64,000 nucleotides of DNA, from positions 372,001 to 436,000 of the forward strand of contig OZ245888.1 in assembly GCA_965229565.1 (NCBI GenBank), read 5' to 3'. Below are positions 24,234 through 33,730 of the stretch, piece by piece. Below the pieces are notes generated by a model, which saw nothing but the letters and a program-made list of their open reading frames with translations, did not search any database and was not told the origin of the DNA. Both the position numbers and the translations under genes were made by a program. The first letter of the stretch is position 1; every line of letters begins with the position of its first letter. The stretch comes from JANQNX01 sp040217095. GTDB taxonomy: Bacteria; Pseudomonadota; Gammaproteobacteria; Eutrophobiales; Eutrophobiaceae.

Positions 24234-25904
24234 ATGGAAAAAACCGGAAATAGTATCTTCTACAAAAGAGAAGCCTTCATTCTCTTTGTAATGCTGATCC
24301 TGCTGCATGTTGCTATCTGGTATGACTTTACCAGCCTCATCTCAAAATCCCTGATGCTCAGCCACCTGGGCATGTTTCTTATTTGGCAGCCAGTCTGGCG
24401 TGGTGATGAGCGACTCAGTATTGATAACACACTGCTGTTTTTTATCTTCACCCTGACCTTCACCTACTGGTTAAATTACTGGCTGTTATTTGCATGGCTG
24501 ATCATACTGATTGGCTTTATCAGTGGACGCGTCGCTTTTGACAAGAACGAAAGAATCTCACTCATGATTGCATTGTCATTTCTTGTTATGCAATTGTTAT
24601 TTGCCTGCGTACCCAAAATTGCCGGTATCAACATTCCACAAGGTCAATGGCTAATCGTGCTGTTACCAGCCCTGGCGGCCGTAATTCTTTTATTTCCCGG
24701 TTCCAGCAAGCCGACAGGCCAGAAATCGGTCGACTTCATCCATGCAATTACCACCGCTATGTTAACTGCACTGGTTGCATTGGGGAGTGTGCTGACCATG
24801 TTCCTTGGCAAATCCACTTATTTTATCGCACTAACTCAGACAACCCTGGTAATCGGGATATTGATCATCTGCATTAGCTGGTTGTTGACCAGTCGCTCAG
24901 AGTTCAGTGGCGTATTACAGCTCTGGTCCAGCTATATGCTGAATATCGGCACCCCGCTTGAGCAATGGCTTTCTGAATTATCCATGCTAAATGATAAGGA
25001 TTTAAGCGCAGATGAATTCCTGCAGGAAGCAATGACTGCTATGGTAAATTTCAGCTGGATTTCCGGGGTTTCATGGAGCCTGGACAACCGCGAATACCAG
25101 GCCGGGACAAAGTCCGAGTATCATGTACCACTCAAAACCAGTCACTTTGCCTGCAATATTTATATTTACAACAATGCCGGGATGGCATTAAAACTACATT
25201 GTGATCTGTTGATTAAATTATTGAATGATTTTTACAGCAATAAACTGCGCGAAGAAGAACTTACCAGGCAGGCACACTTAAAGGCTATCTACGAGACCGG
25301 CGCTCGTATTACACACGACATAAAAAACCTGCTGCAAAGCCTGCAGGCTATCACCAGCTTGATTGGCGATGATGCCGATAACAGTGGTACGCAATCATCG
25401 CAACAAATCCTGAGAAAGCAGTTACCCAACCTGACACAACGCCTGCAAATGGCTCTCGATAAACTGCAATCCCCGACAGAGCCCAGCAAGGAAGAAGTGT
25501 ACCTGAAAGACTGGTGGCGTGAATTAAAACGCAGACACCATTCGATAGGGATAAAGTTCCATGATGACATGCAGGGTGATCCCCTGATTCCACTGGATCT
25601 GTTTGACAGTGTCACCGATAACCTGCTGGAGAACGCTCATAACAAGATGCTGAGCGGTACCAATGTCAGGGTCAGCGTGACACTGGTTTGTGTGTATGAC
25701 AATATCAACCTGTCGGTGTGTGATTCCGGTGCCAGGATAGACGACAGTATCAGCCGTGATTTGTTAAAAAACCCGGTACATTCTGATAACGGCCTTGGCA
25801 TTGGTTTATACCAGGCTTCCAGGCATGCGCTATTGTTCAACTACAAGCTCAAGTTATTACATAACGAACCTGGTCGTGTCTGCTTTGAATTAAGCAATGG
25901 CTAA
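24234..25904 (+). CDS. Membrane sensor histidine kinase, PrsK-like architecture
   Basis: 556 residues. About seven to eight membrane helices occupy the first 220 residues. A GAF-like segment follows (about 255-345), then the kinase core: H-box RITHDIKNLLQSLQ, N-box SVTDNLLENAHNK, G1 SVCDSGARIDDS and G2 DNGLGIGLYQASRHA. All motifs are intact. This layout resembles the PrsK kinases of PEP-CTERM/exopolysaccharide systems. No response regulator is adjacent. The nearest is the sigma-54 regulator at 40390-41841, at the opposite end of the pilus locus, and I infer that they may be partners. It ends 4 bp from the convergent prepilin gene. Confidence 0.85.
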   Translation: MEKTGNSIFYKREAFILFVMLILLHVAIWYDFTSLISKSLMLSHLGMFLIWQPVWRGDERLSIDNTLLFFIFTLTFTYWLNYWLLFAWLIILIGFISGRVAFDKNERISLMIALSFLVMQLLFACVPKIAGINIPQGQWLIVLLPALAAVILLFPGSSKPTGQKSVDFIHAITTAMLTALVALGSVLTMFLGKSTYFIALTQTTLVIGILIICISWLLTSRSEFSGVLQLWSSYMLNIGTPLEQWLSELSMLNDKDLSADEFLQEAMTAMVNFSWISGVSWSLDNREYQAGTKSEYHVPLKTSHFACNIYIYNNAGMALKLHCDLLIKLLNDFYSNKLREEELTRQAHLKAIYETGARITHDIKNLLQSLQAITSLIGDDADNSGTQSSQQILRKQLPNLTQRLQMALDKLQSPTEPSKEEVYLKDWWRELKRRHHSIGIKFHDDMQGDPLIPLDLFDSVTDNLLENAHNKMLSGTNVRVSVTLVCVYDNINLSVCDSGARIDDSISRDLLKNPVHSDNGLGIGLYQASRHALLFNYKLKLLHNEPGRVCFELSNG

Positions 25905-25908
25905 AACG

Positions 25909-26625
25909 TCAGGGTAAAATACCTGCTTCTACCATCCTGTTCCTCAGGATATGGGGTGATATCCAGACAATGATATCGTCAAAAGCATTCGTATCATTTG
26001 CACTGTAATTACGTTGAACAAATACGGCATCGCCATCAACGTTTTCAGCTTCATCCGTGGAGGGTGTCTCGGTAAAGTTTTTTCCCTCCGAAACTATAAG
26101 TACGGGGATATTATTGGCAATTGTATTTCCCGCATTTCCATCCAGCACGGTAATGTTACCTAACGAGCACAGGGAAAAAGAGATATTGGCTGTGGGGGCG
26201 CAACTGTCCGAAGATTTACCGTCAGTATTCGGTGGATCTGAACGATCAGCAAATTCATCATCTACCCGGTAAATGTAGGGATTATCCCACGCATCTTCGC
26301 CGTTCACGCCTAACGTTATTGATGGCAATCTACCTGTCTCACTTGCACAGGTTAGACCAGGAGCACCACTAACAGCCGTTACCAGGTCTTCCACACCATC
26401 ATTGTCGGTATCCGGACAGGGCAAATAGCCGGACTCCATGGCAAAGCCAAGCAGGATATCCTTGATTTCTTCCAGCGCCAGCTGGGTTTCAACCCGGTTT
26501 TCAAACTCGATCTTGTTCGCCAATGGTGCCAGGAAACCACCAAGCAACAGGCCGACTACGAACAGCACGATTGCCAGTTCGATCAGTGTAAAACCCTGTT
26601 GTTGAGATTGCTTGTTCTGTTTCAT
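25909..26625 (-). CDS. Type IV prepilin-like protein of the pilus locus
   Basis: 238 residues with a canonical prepilin leader: QQQG cleavage site, FTLIELAIVLFVVGLLLGGF, Glu at +5. The head domain begins ILLGFAMESGYLPCPDTDNDGVED and has ETGRLPSITLGVNGEDAWDNPYIYRV. The same two motifs occur in the much larger pilin-like protein immediately upstream, so the two are related. The D-D-N-D-G loop resembles a calcium-binding loop. It starts 5 bp after the large gene's stop and is last in the operon. Confidence 0.9.
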   Translation of the reverse strand: MKQNKQSQQQGFTLIELAIVLFVVGLLLGGFLAPLANKIEFENRVETQLALEEIKDILLGFAMESGYLPCPDTDNDGVEDLVTAVSGAPGLTCASETGRLPSITLGVNGEDAWDNPYIYRVDDEFADRSDPPNTDGKSSDSCAPTANISFSLCSLGNITVLDGNAGNTIANNIPVLIVSEGKNFTETPSTDEAENVDGDAVFVQRNYSANDTNAFDDIIVWISPHILRNRMVEAGILP

Positions 26626-26630
26626 TATTT

Positions 26631-29600
26631 CTATGGTGCCGTGGCCATTACCCTTACCTGATCATTGAAGTTACTCGCATCTCTATCCAGCGTAAAGACA
26701 TCGTCACCGGCATCGCAATTATCCAGTTCAAAATAACTGTTAATAATGCCGGTTGTTCTATCCTGTGCAACTGCCGTCCCCAGTACGTTGCAGTTCGCGT
26801 CACGCAAGGTATCAGTCTCCCCTCCTGCAGACAAAAGCAAGGCCCTTTTATCGTTTTGTGTAGTAGTAGATGCACGCCATGTGATATCGATTTCCAGGCA
26901 GTTTGTACCCGGCGAACAGACACTGGCCGCCCCCGGTGCATCACCACTGCTATAGGCAACATAGATTAACTTGTGCCAATCGTTCTGAATTAGCCAGCCG
27001 GGAATGTCACCACTGGTTTCGGCCAGGCTGTACTTTATGTCAGAAACTTTAAGGCTACCCGAACTACTTGCGCCTGGTGTAAATGTGGCGGAGATTACCG
27101 GTGATCCAATTATCTGTCTGTCATGTACTGTCAATAATGGTTGAATGCCGTAGCCACTGAAACTTGAATTACCAGCGGTAGTACAGTTTGAGTCTGTATA
27201 TGCATAGCAAACGTCCCGGGTTCTTATTTCAGAGGCCGGAGCTGGTGGGACATAAGCGTTATCCCTGAATTTGGGATTAAATACATGCTCACGTGAAGCT
27301 ACATAATCATAGTAAGCTGTATATGCAGCTCCATTGGCAAAATTTTGGGATGTCCCGCCATAAAGTCTTGTTATTATTACAAAGGGAGTTACTGTCTGTA
27401 TCTCTCCAAATGCACCAGCATGGTTCTCAATTATATCGCCTGTTTCTATTCCCGCTGAGACAAAATCACCATCGAAATCAAGTAACCATTCCATCCCTGT
27501 ACCAGAATCGTAGAATCGAAAATCTACTGTACCGTTTTTATTACTTAATGCAGAAATAATCTGATATGCCTCATTATTATCGAAATCAGGGTTTGTTGCA
27601 GATACGTAGTTGTCAGTAACAAGTTGTGTCTGGCTAGTTACCGATTCGATAACAAATCTGGCTGTAGGATAAATAGCATAATCATCTCCATCAGTAAAAT
27701 TGATATCGGTAGTATCCTGTCCGTCATAGTTAGTAATTTCAAGCGTCGTATTATCAATGATTCTGCTAACAAGCCCTTGCACTCGCCCAGGTTGATCATC
27801 ATTGTGAATGACATATAAATATGGTCTTAAGGATGAAAAATCTGCATTATTATCTACAAGCAATGTGCCTGAACTTCCTGTGTCGGCAGTACCTGTAATT
27901 GAAGTCGATGTATCTTCATCATCGATAGCCATAGCAAGATCTCCTCTGGATATACCATTCGTAATAAAAGAAGCCCCGCTATCTGTGATTACACTTGTGT
28001 TATTACCAGAAGTCATTCGTCCATCAATAATAAAATCCTCCTGAAAACTGCCGTAACAGTCGGCCATAGATTCCAACGACCAAATACACGTGCCGGTTAA
28101 GTCGTTAAATGTCTGTGTGCCGGTAGCCATGTAGCCTTGTATATAATTTTGCAGTAGTTCTGCATCGGGTGCATTGATATCGGCAAACGCTGCTGTGATC
28201 GCCCAGTCAAGCTGGAAACCAGTTTGGAAAGGTACACCGACCTCATGAAACGACAACAACCCCTCACGGATATTGGTTGTGGCATCGTGACGGGCAATCA
28301 TGTAGAGGTCGTTGGTATCAAAATCATTGTCTGTGCCAAACAGCAGCTCATCAATAGTAAGAGTCGTGTTGGTCACACTGGCTACCCGCCCCATGGAATC
28401 ATCGGTCAGGTTCCAGACAAGGTCATTGGCTGCAACCCCCATTGTAACAAAGTCCTTGTTACTATCCTGAAGTGTCAATGTCCCGGAAGCGCCACTATGA
28501 CTACCGTAGTTGGAACGAATCATGTAATCATCAAGGTTGCTAAACTGATTGGTTGCACCACCGGTCAACGAGGAAACAGTAATAGTGTTACCTGAAATAT
28601 CATCGATAATACCGCTGGAACCATCGGTCAGGTTTTCCAGGACATCTCCAGGGGCAATGGCCAGTTCGGCGAAATCTTTGGTGACGTCTTCCAGTACCAG
28701 GCCCACACTGCCGCCGGAGGCAACACCGACATATGGTGTATTCCTGTCCCGGCTGATAATGATGTAGTCATCATTCTCATCAAAATCATTCTCTGCTCCC
28801 TGGTAGAGAGCCGTCACTGTGATGCGATCTGCTTGAGTCGGGTTACTCGCTACCAGTCCTATAGAGCCGTCGGTGGTGTTATAAACAATGTCGTTTATCC
28901 TGACGTTAAGTTGCTGAAAGTCCTGTGTACTATCAATCAGTACAGTTGCAGTACTGCCACTATCGGCCTGCCCCTGTATCTGTCGAACCAGTGATTTTGG
29001 ATCAGCAAAGCTGGTCAGCCAGGGATAGGCATTGTAGGAAGCAAAGTAATTCGACAGGATCTGGCTGAATTCACCCAGCACGCGTTTTTCTACCGCCTGC
29101 ATCAGTTCATCCCGGCTGATAGTTAACAACCGGTCATTAAATACCAGGTTACCATTGGTATCATAAACACCATCTAACTGCTTCACATTTGGACTGGGAA
29201 GGGTCGTGACAAAATCCGTGTCTCCGTCATTATTTTCACCATCCAGGAAATCACTGACATTATTCGAGCCAAGCGTACGCGTCTGTCCTGTTACCGGCGC
29301 GCCAGGAGCGAACAGGATAGCAACATAATCACCAACTCCATCTACCGTTAGTGTGCCAGGAGTTTCACTATTTAGCGGTATACGCTTGTTGGGGCCATAA
29401 CGATAATTCTCTGATAGTGCATACCATATTGTCTGACCGCTGGCATCATAGACATCGGTCAGTTCCAGTGTTTTCCAGGGAAAACGACCTATTGCAGCAC
29501 CTGAACAATTTGTTTCAGCCAATCCATCACCGTTCGTATCCGGGCAGAGTAAATAACCTGGACCTTCTTCAGGATTGACATTATCAGGGTAGGTGACGGC

Positions 29601-29786
29601 ATAGCCAATCAGTGCCTGCTTGGCGAGCTTTAATTTGTAAGCAGCTTGCTCAGTTGCAACCAGCTTGGGGGTATTGGTATTAAATGCCCTGACCAGCAGG
29701 TAGGACGAGCCGATAATCATGACGAGTACGAAGGCCAGCAACGTTTGCCCAAACTGTTTTCTTATGCTGCAGCCTGAACTCTTCAT
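26631..29786 (-). CDS. Giant pilin-like protein with repeated domains (candidate pilus-tip adhesin)
   Basis: 1051 residues. The N-terminus has a pilin-like hydrophobic helix (QFGQTLLAFVLVMIIGSSYLLV, 11-32) with a Gly before a polar residue but no Glu at +5, so processing is uncertain. Residues 57-128 match the neighbouring prepilin head (ALIGYAVTY, LLCPDTNGDGLAE, GRFPWKTLEL). At about 277-345, 357-424 and 434-500 lie three similar 70-residue units with the pattern L-D-x-x-x-DF, N-T-D-x-S-x-G, DFDxNDDY-I. Weaker copies are near 638-705 and 765-825. The C-terminal 200 residues are unlike the repeats and cysteine-bearing. Size and position suggest a surface-exposed minor pilin; the function is inferred. 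Confidence 0.75.
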   Translation of the reverse strand: MKSSGCSIRKQFGQTLLAFVLVMIIGSSYLLVRAFNTNTPKLVATEQAAYKLKLAKQALIGYAVTYPDNVNPEEGPGYLLCPDTNGDGLAETNCSGAAIGRFPWKTLELTDVYDASGQTIWYALSENYRYGPNKRIPLNSETPGTLTVDGVGDYVAILFAPGAPVTGQTRTLGSNNVSDFLDGENNDGDTDFVTTLPSPNVKQLDGVYDTNGNLVFNDRLLTISRDELMQAVEKRVLGEFSQILSNYFASYNAYPWLTSFADPKSLVRQIQGQADSGSTATVLIDSTQDFQQLNVRINDIVYNTTDGSIGLVASNPTQADRITVTALYQGAENDFDENDDYIIISRDRNTPYVGVASGGSVGLVLEDVTKDFAELAIAPGDVLENLTDGSSGIIDDISGNTITVSSLTGGATNQFSNLDDYMIRSNYGSHSGASGTLTLQDSNKDFVTMGVAANDLVWNLTDDSMGRVASVTNTTLTIDELLFGTDNDFDTNDLYMIARHDATTNIREGLLSFHEVGVPFQTGFQLDWAITAAFADINAPDAELLQNYIQGYMATGTQTFNDLTGTCIWSLESMADCYGSFQEDFIIDGRMTSGNNTSVITDSGASFITNGISRGDLAMAIDDEDTSTSITGTADTGSSGTLLVDNNADFSSLRPYLYVIHNDDQPGRVQGLVSRIIDNTTLEITNYDGQDTTDINFTDGDDYAIYPTARFVIESVTSQTQLVTDNYVSATNPDFDNNEAYQIISALSNKNGTVDFRFYDSGTGMEWLLDFDGDFVSAGIETGDIIENHAGAFGEIQTVTPFVIITRLYGGTSQNFANGAAYTAYYDYVASREHVFNPKFRDNAYVPPAPASEIRTRDVCYAYTDSNCTTAGNSSFSGYGIQPLLTVHDRQIIGSPVISATFTPGASSSGSLKVSDIKYSLAETSGDIPGWLIQNDWHKLIYVAYSSGDAPGAASVCSPGTNCLEIDITWRASTTTQNDKRALLLSAGGETDTLRDANCNVLGTAVAQDRTTGIINSYFELDNCDAGDDVFTLDRDASNFNDQVRVMATAP

Positions 29787-29831
29787 AAAGCGGTACTCGA
29801 AAAGAAAGGAACCCCGGTAGACACGGAGTAG

Positions 29832-30296
29832 CTAGTTATTCCTGATTTTTAGAACCTGTTTGCTATCAGGATCGTATGCCTCACCGACTTTCAACCTGAC
29901 CCTGGTTTCATTGTCCGGCATATTGATTGTCACCTTATCATCGCCAATATCCTCTGGCCTGACCTTGATATAAATAGTATCCAGGTCGCCCTCGTAGGTA
30001 TTGCCTTCGTTTATCCACGCACTGTTTTTACCGTCACTACGCCTGACAAAACCTTTAAGATTTAACGTGTCACGGATAACGATTTCTTCCTCCGCCTGTT
30101 CTTCCTCAAACACCTCGTCAACTTCCTCGGTATCTGTCATTTTCTTTTCAACCAGCGGCTTCTGTTTTCTGATGTAATCCAGTCGGTTTCGATCCTGTTC
30201 ACTGGTAAATATACGTCCAAGAGAATCAGCCGGGACGGCGGGCGGCAGCACCAGCCCCACCAGTAATGCAAGCATGCCTGTAAACCTGATATTCAT
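29832..30296 (-). CDS. PilP/MshK-like periplasmic pilus-assembly protein
   Basis: About 154 residues with a signal peptide (MNIRFTGMLALLVGLVLPPAVPA), then a charged linker rich in Glu. The C-terminal beta domain begins LNLKGFVRRSDGKNSAWINEGNTYEGD, the pattern seen in PilP/MshK-type assembly proteins, and ends VGEAYDPDSKQVLKI. The ATG at 30296 overlaps the upstream stop codon; a tandem ATG at 30299 is equally possible. Such proteins link the inner-membrane PilN/PilO complex to the secretin. Assignment is by weak sequence pattern plus position. Confidence 0.65.
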   Translation of the reverse strand: MNIRFTGMLALLVGLVLPPAVPADSLGRIFTSEQDRNRLDYIRKQKPLVEKKMTDTEEVDEVFEEEQAEEEIVIRDTLNLKGFVRRSDGKNSAWINEGNTYEGDLDTIYIKVRPEDIGDDKVTINMPDNETRVRLKVGEAYDPDSKQVLKIRNN

Positions 30297-30952
30297 CATA
30301 AAATCTCGATGTCCTTGCCATCCGGCAGATTGATGGTAATCCACTGCAGCGTACAGGCGGTATCTATATTGACGTGGTCTCTCTCAAACCTGATCTGGTT
30401 TTCTCGCTTTTTAAAACTGCATTGACTGACGGTATACAGCCCCTTAGCGTTGTTATTGAGCGCATTAAGCAGGTTGAACATATCGCCTTCGTGTAATAAA
30501 CCCAGCTTGAGTTCCATGCGACTACTGTATAGCTTGAAGCCGTTGTAATTGATGGAATAGGCAGGCAGGTACTCGCTCTGTGATTCAATAGCATAACTCA
30601 ACTTGGGTATATCCACCTTTTCGCCTGACTGACGCAGTGCCTCAATCCAGTCCAGCCGCCGTTCCCGGCCGATAATGCCGTCGTTGTATAGCTTTACAAA
30701 TCTTGGATAGTAATCGAGCAACAATTTTTCTTCCTGGTCGATGTCTAGATAGCGCCGGCTGATTGTCTGAAACTGGGTCTTTTGCAGCTTGTATTCCTTT
30801 TCCATCGCGGTGTTGAAATAGTAGCTGCCGGCAATCATTGAACCACTGACCAGAATGCAGGCAAAAAGCAGGATCAGCGGTGTTCTCAATACACTCCAGT
30901 CTGTATCACTTTGTTTATGTATCGGCTTCTTTTTATCCGTCGGTTTTGCCAT
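30296..30952 (-). CDS. PilO/MshJ-like inner-membrane pilus-assembly protein
   Basis: About 218 residues: a short cytoplasmic N-terminus, one membrane helix (TPLILLFACILVSGSMIAGSYYF, about 24-46), a coiled-coil stretch, and a small alpha/beta periplasmic domain (FKLYSSRMELKLGLLHEGDMFNLLNALN). This matches the topology of PilO/GspM/MshJ proteins, which dimerise with PilN. The ATG at 30952 forms a TGATG overlap with the upstream stop; the apparent codon before it is TTG. Identification is by topology and gene order. Confidence 0.65.
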   Translation of the reverse strand: MAKPTDKKKPIHKQSDTDWSVLRTPLILLFACILVSGSMIAGSYYFNTAMEKEYKLQKTQFQTISRRYLDIDQEEKLLLDYYPRFVKLYNDGIIGRERRLDWIEALRQSGEKVDIPKLSYAIESQSEYLPAYSINYNGFKLYSSRMELKLGLLHEGDMFNLLNALNNNAKGLYTVSQCSFKKRENQIRFERDHVNIDTACTLQWITINLPDGKDIEIL

Positions 30953-32547
30953 CAATTAATACCTACTACTGTCTGCAGGGAAAACAGTGCTTCCCTGTCG
31001 GTTACTTCAGCCGTGCCCTGCAAGGTTGCCGATGAACTGATATCAAGCGGAAAAGATGTAATCGTCACATCAAACACTCCTTGCTGTTCACGTAATGTTT
31101 CAGCAAAGCTGTTCACCAGGGCAATGGCCTTACGATAATCGCCATCAAATGGCGATATGTGTGCCCTGATCCTGGATACCTGGTAGTATTTAAACTCCTC
31201 ATTAGTGGTATCTGCAACAACAATATCCTGCCTCTGTGACCGGTTTCCGGAAGCATCCTCGTTGGTTGGCTCGGGGCTGATACTGAATTGCCAGCTGATA
31301 TCATCCAGCTGTATTGCCGGAAACAGCTCCATAGTCTGTCCGACAATGCTCATCATGCTGTAGGGACTGGACTTGTAATCGTAGAGTATATCCGCGGCAT
31401 CGACTGCGGTTTTGATCTTGTATGAGTCTACCGGTGTCGCGGGTAAACGTTCCTTGGCCATCCGGTAACGGGCCTGGTAGAAATCGGCCTTGATCCTGGA
31501 GTCTTCAGCCTGCTGTTTAAACAGCAGTGCCCCCATCAGTCCGTAACCACTGTAGGCGAGACTGATCACAAGCAACAGGATACTGCACACATTCATGGCG
31601 ACGCGCAGGCGCCGCATCTTGGCGTAACGTATGTTCCTGTTCGAGGCGTAATAGTTTGGCGGGGAGCTCTTTAACAGGTGGCTGATAAATAACTGTTCAG
31701 CGAAAGGTATCGACTGCTCTATTTTCAACCCGGCAGCAGCAGCAAGCTCCTGCACATTGAGATGCCGGTAATTCACATTCGTCGCTAGTGGCGATTGCTT
31801 TTCAAATTCATCCAGGGTTTTCTTGTCGGCCAGCACATAGACGTCCAGGTTCTTGTCTGAAGGCACCAGTCTCAAACTGTTCAGGTAGCGCTGAATCTTG
31901 TCTATCTCGGAAGCGATCTTGGGTGCGTAAGGCTCGGTACCAAACCTTGGCAACTTGGACAGGCGACTAATCTTGAGTTGCTTTTTCAGAAAGAACGTCT
32001 GCCTGAGGCCACTGATACTTTGCATTGACACAATCAATGCGTGGTCAGATATATTTGGTATGGTCTGTATATACGATTGTAACAACTGGGGTAATGACAA
32101 AATGCCTTTTACCGGCACCTTGTTCTCATCCAGCATACTCAACCACGGCTCCAGGATTTCATTATTGGTCAGGGCCGTAAACAGGTACTTGTCGTCGCGG
32201 CGCCCATCCTCTTCGCGACCTTGCAAATGGGCATACTGGTACTTTGCATCACGAAACAAGCGGCCCTGTTTGCGCTTAATCAACGCATCCCGGTCAGAAC
32301 CAAAAACGTGCGGGATCGTATCCTGGCGAAATTCTTCCTCGATGATGTCGATCAGAACATACGCTGGTGTATTTTCTGCCTCGACCAGGTAGCGCTTGAA
32401 GTTCGCGCGACCTTCATTGTCGACGTCAAACAGGTAGGAACTCGATAATTCATTACGCACAAGGTGATGCACAGATACCTTGTCGGCACTGATGAAAATC
32501 GCACGCGTATTAAAAAAATCAGATTTTGACTTTAGTAATGAGATCAT
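30952..32547 (-). CDS. PilM-PilN-like fused pilus-assembly protein (MshI-like)
   Basis: About 531 residues. The first 300 form an actin-like PilM/GspL-type cytoplasmic domain (FFNTRAIFISADKVSVHHLV, ALIVSMQSISGLRQTFFLKKQ). A membrane helix near 325-345 (MNVCSILLLVISLAYSGYGLMGAL) is followed by a PilN-type coiled-coil and periplasmic part (FKQQAEDSRIKADFYQARYR). In most type IV pilus systems these are two genes; GspL and MshI combine similar parts. The start at 32547 lies 29 bp inside the upstream GspF gene. The assignment is inferred from topology and order. Confidence 0.65.
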   Translation of the reverse strand: MISLLKSKSDFFNTRAIFISADKVSVHHLVRNELSSSYLFDVDNEGRANFKRYLVEAENTPAYVLIDIIEEEFRQDTIPHVFGSDRDALIKRKQGRLFRDAKYQYAHLQGREEDGRRDDKYLFTALTNNEILEPWLSMLDENKVPVKGILSLPQLLQSYIQTIPNISDHALIVSMQSISGLRQTFFLKKQLKISRLSKLPRFGTEPYAPKIASEIDKIQRYLNSLRLVPSDKNLDVYVLADKKTLDEFEKQSPLATNVNYRHLNVQELAAAAGLKIEQSIPFAEQLFISHLLKSSPPNYYASNRNIRYAKMRRLRVAMNVCSILLLVISLAYSGYGLMGALLFKQQAEDSRIKADFYQARYRMAKERLPATPVDSYKIKTAVDAADILYDYKSSPYSMMSIVGQTMELFPAIQLDDISWQFSISPEPTNEDASGNRSQRQDIVVADTTNEEFKYYQVSRIRAHISPFDGDYRKAIALVNSFAETLREQQGVFDVTITSFPLDISSSATLQGTAEVTDREALFSLQTVVGIN

Positions 32548-33724
32548 AAATTGGTCCGAGTACGGAAAACATAACCCAGGCAATAATGCCGCCAAGCACG
32601 ATGGTCATGGTAGGTTCAATCATGGCCTGTAATCGTTCAATGGATTCCTTTACATCACGGTTATAAAAATAACTGATATTCAGTAACGCATCCTGCAAGG
32701 CACCGGTATTTTCTCCTACGCGGATCATGCGCAGTACCAGTGGTGGGAAAAGTGTAGTTGCGGCAAAACTGTCACTAAGTGTTTTTCCATCTGCAATCTG
32801 CTGGCCCACCTTGTTCATCGCGGCGGCCACAGCCTTGTTACCGGCAATATCCTCGCCAGTTCTGATACAGTCAATAATGGTAATGCCCGAGGTATACATA
32901 ATGGCAAAAAAGCTGGCCAGGCGTGTCAAGATTATTTTCTTCAGGATTGGACCTAGCACCGGGATGCGTAACTTCATTTCATCATACTTGTAATGAAAGT
33001 CAGGACTGGTCTTGATACCGATATAGATTCCCAGCACTAGCACCACCGGTGACAACAATACCAGGTACCAGTAATCAACAAATACGTTGGATACCACGAT
33101 CAGGGCCTTGGTATGCATAGGCAGTTCCTGGCCCATGGTTTTGACAAATTTTAGTAACTCCGGCACCAGGTAGGTCATAAGGAAAATAACGACCGCACCT
33201 ACGACAGAGCCGACAAATATCGGGTACATCAACAGTTTCTTGGTCTGCGATGCCATCTCGTCCTGCCATTTCAGATTCTCGCCCAGCTTCGTGAACACCT
33301 GGCTGATTTCACCCGATTGTTCACCGGCCCTGACAAGACTGACAAAGACATTGCCAAATACGCGTTCGAACTGCTGCATTGCCTGCGACAGTGTTTTACC
33401 ACCCTCGATTTCCTCGATCATGGCATTGAGTATCTCGGCAAGGCGCGGGTTGTCGGAACTGTCACGCAGATCCTGCAGGCTATCCATAATAGGCACACCG
33501 GCGCGCGAGGTTTGTTCAAGATGAAAGCAGAAAGTAATGAGATCACGACGTTTGACCCCGGACGCGGATACGCCCTTGCCGCCGGATTTCAATTCGCGGT
33601 AGTTAACCAGGTCCAGACCCATGTTGCGCAGGCGCATTTCAAGGTCGGCCTCGTTAACGGCATCAACCTGGCCATTATGGATACGGCCAGTTTCGTCAAT
33701 TGCCTTGTATTGGTAAAAATCCAT
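32519..33724 (-). CDS. Type II secretion/type IV pilus inner-membrane platform protein (GspF/PilC/MshG)
   Basis: A 401-residue polytopic protein with two GspF domains and three main membrane helices. Characteristic segments are YQYKAIDETGRIHNGQV at the start, CFHLEQTSRAGVPIMDSLQDLRD, NVFVSLVRAGEQSGEI, IPVLGPILKKIILTRLASFFAIMYTSGI and VLRMIRVGENTGALQDAL. It forms the membrane platform on which the ATPase acts during pilus extension. It starts 6 bp after the ATPase gene. Confidence 0.95.
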   Translation of the reverse strand: MDFYQYKAIDETGRIHNGQVDAVNEADLEMRLRNMGLDLVNYRELKSGGKGVSASGVKRRDLITFCFHLEQTSRAGVPIMDSLQDLRDSSDNPRLAEILNAMIEEIEGGKTLSQAMQQFERVFGNVFVSLVRAGEQSGEISQVFTKLGENLKWQDEMASQTKKLLMYPIFVGSVVGAVVIFLMTYLVPELLKFVKTMGQELPMHTKALIVVSNVFVDYWYLVLLSPVVLVLGIYIGIKTSPDFHYKYDEMKLRIPVLGPILKKIILTRLASFFAIMYTSGITIIDCIRTGEDIAGNKAVAAAMNKVGQQIADGKTLSDSFAATTLFPPLVLRMIRVGENTGALQDALLNISYFYNRDVKESIERLQAMIEPTMTIVLGGIIAWVMFSVLGPIYDLITKVKI

Positions 33725-33730
33725 GCTGTT

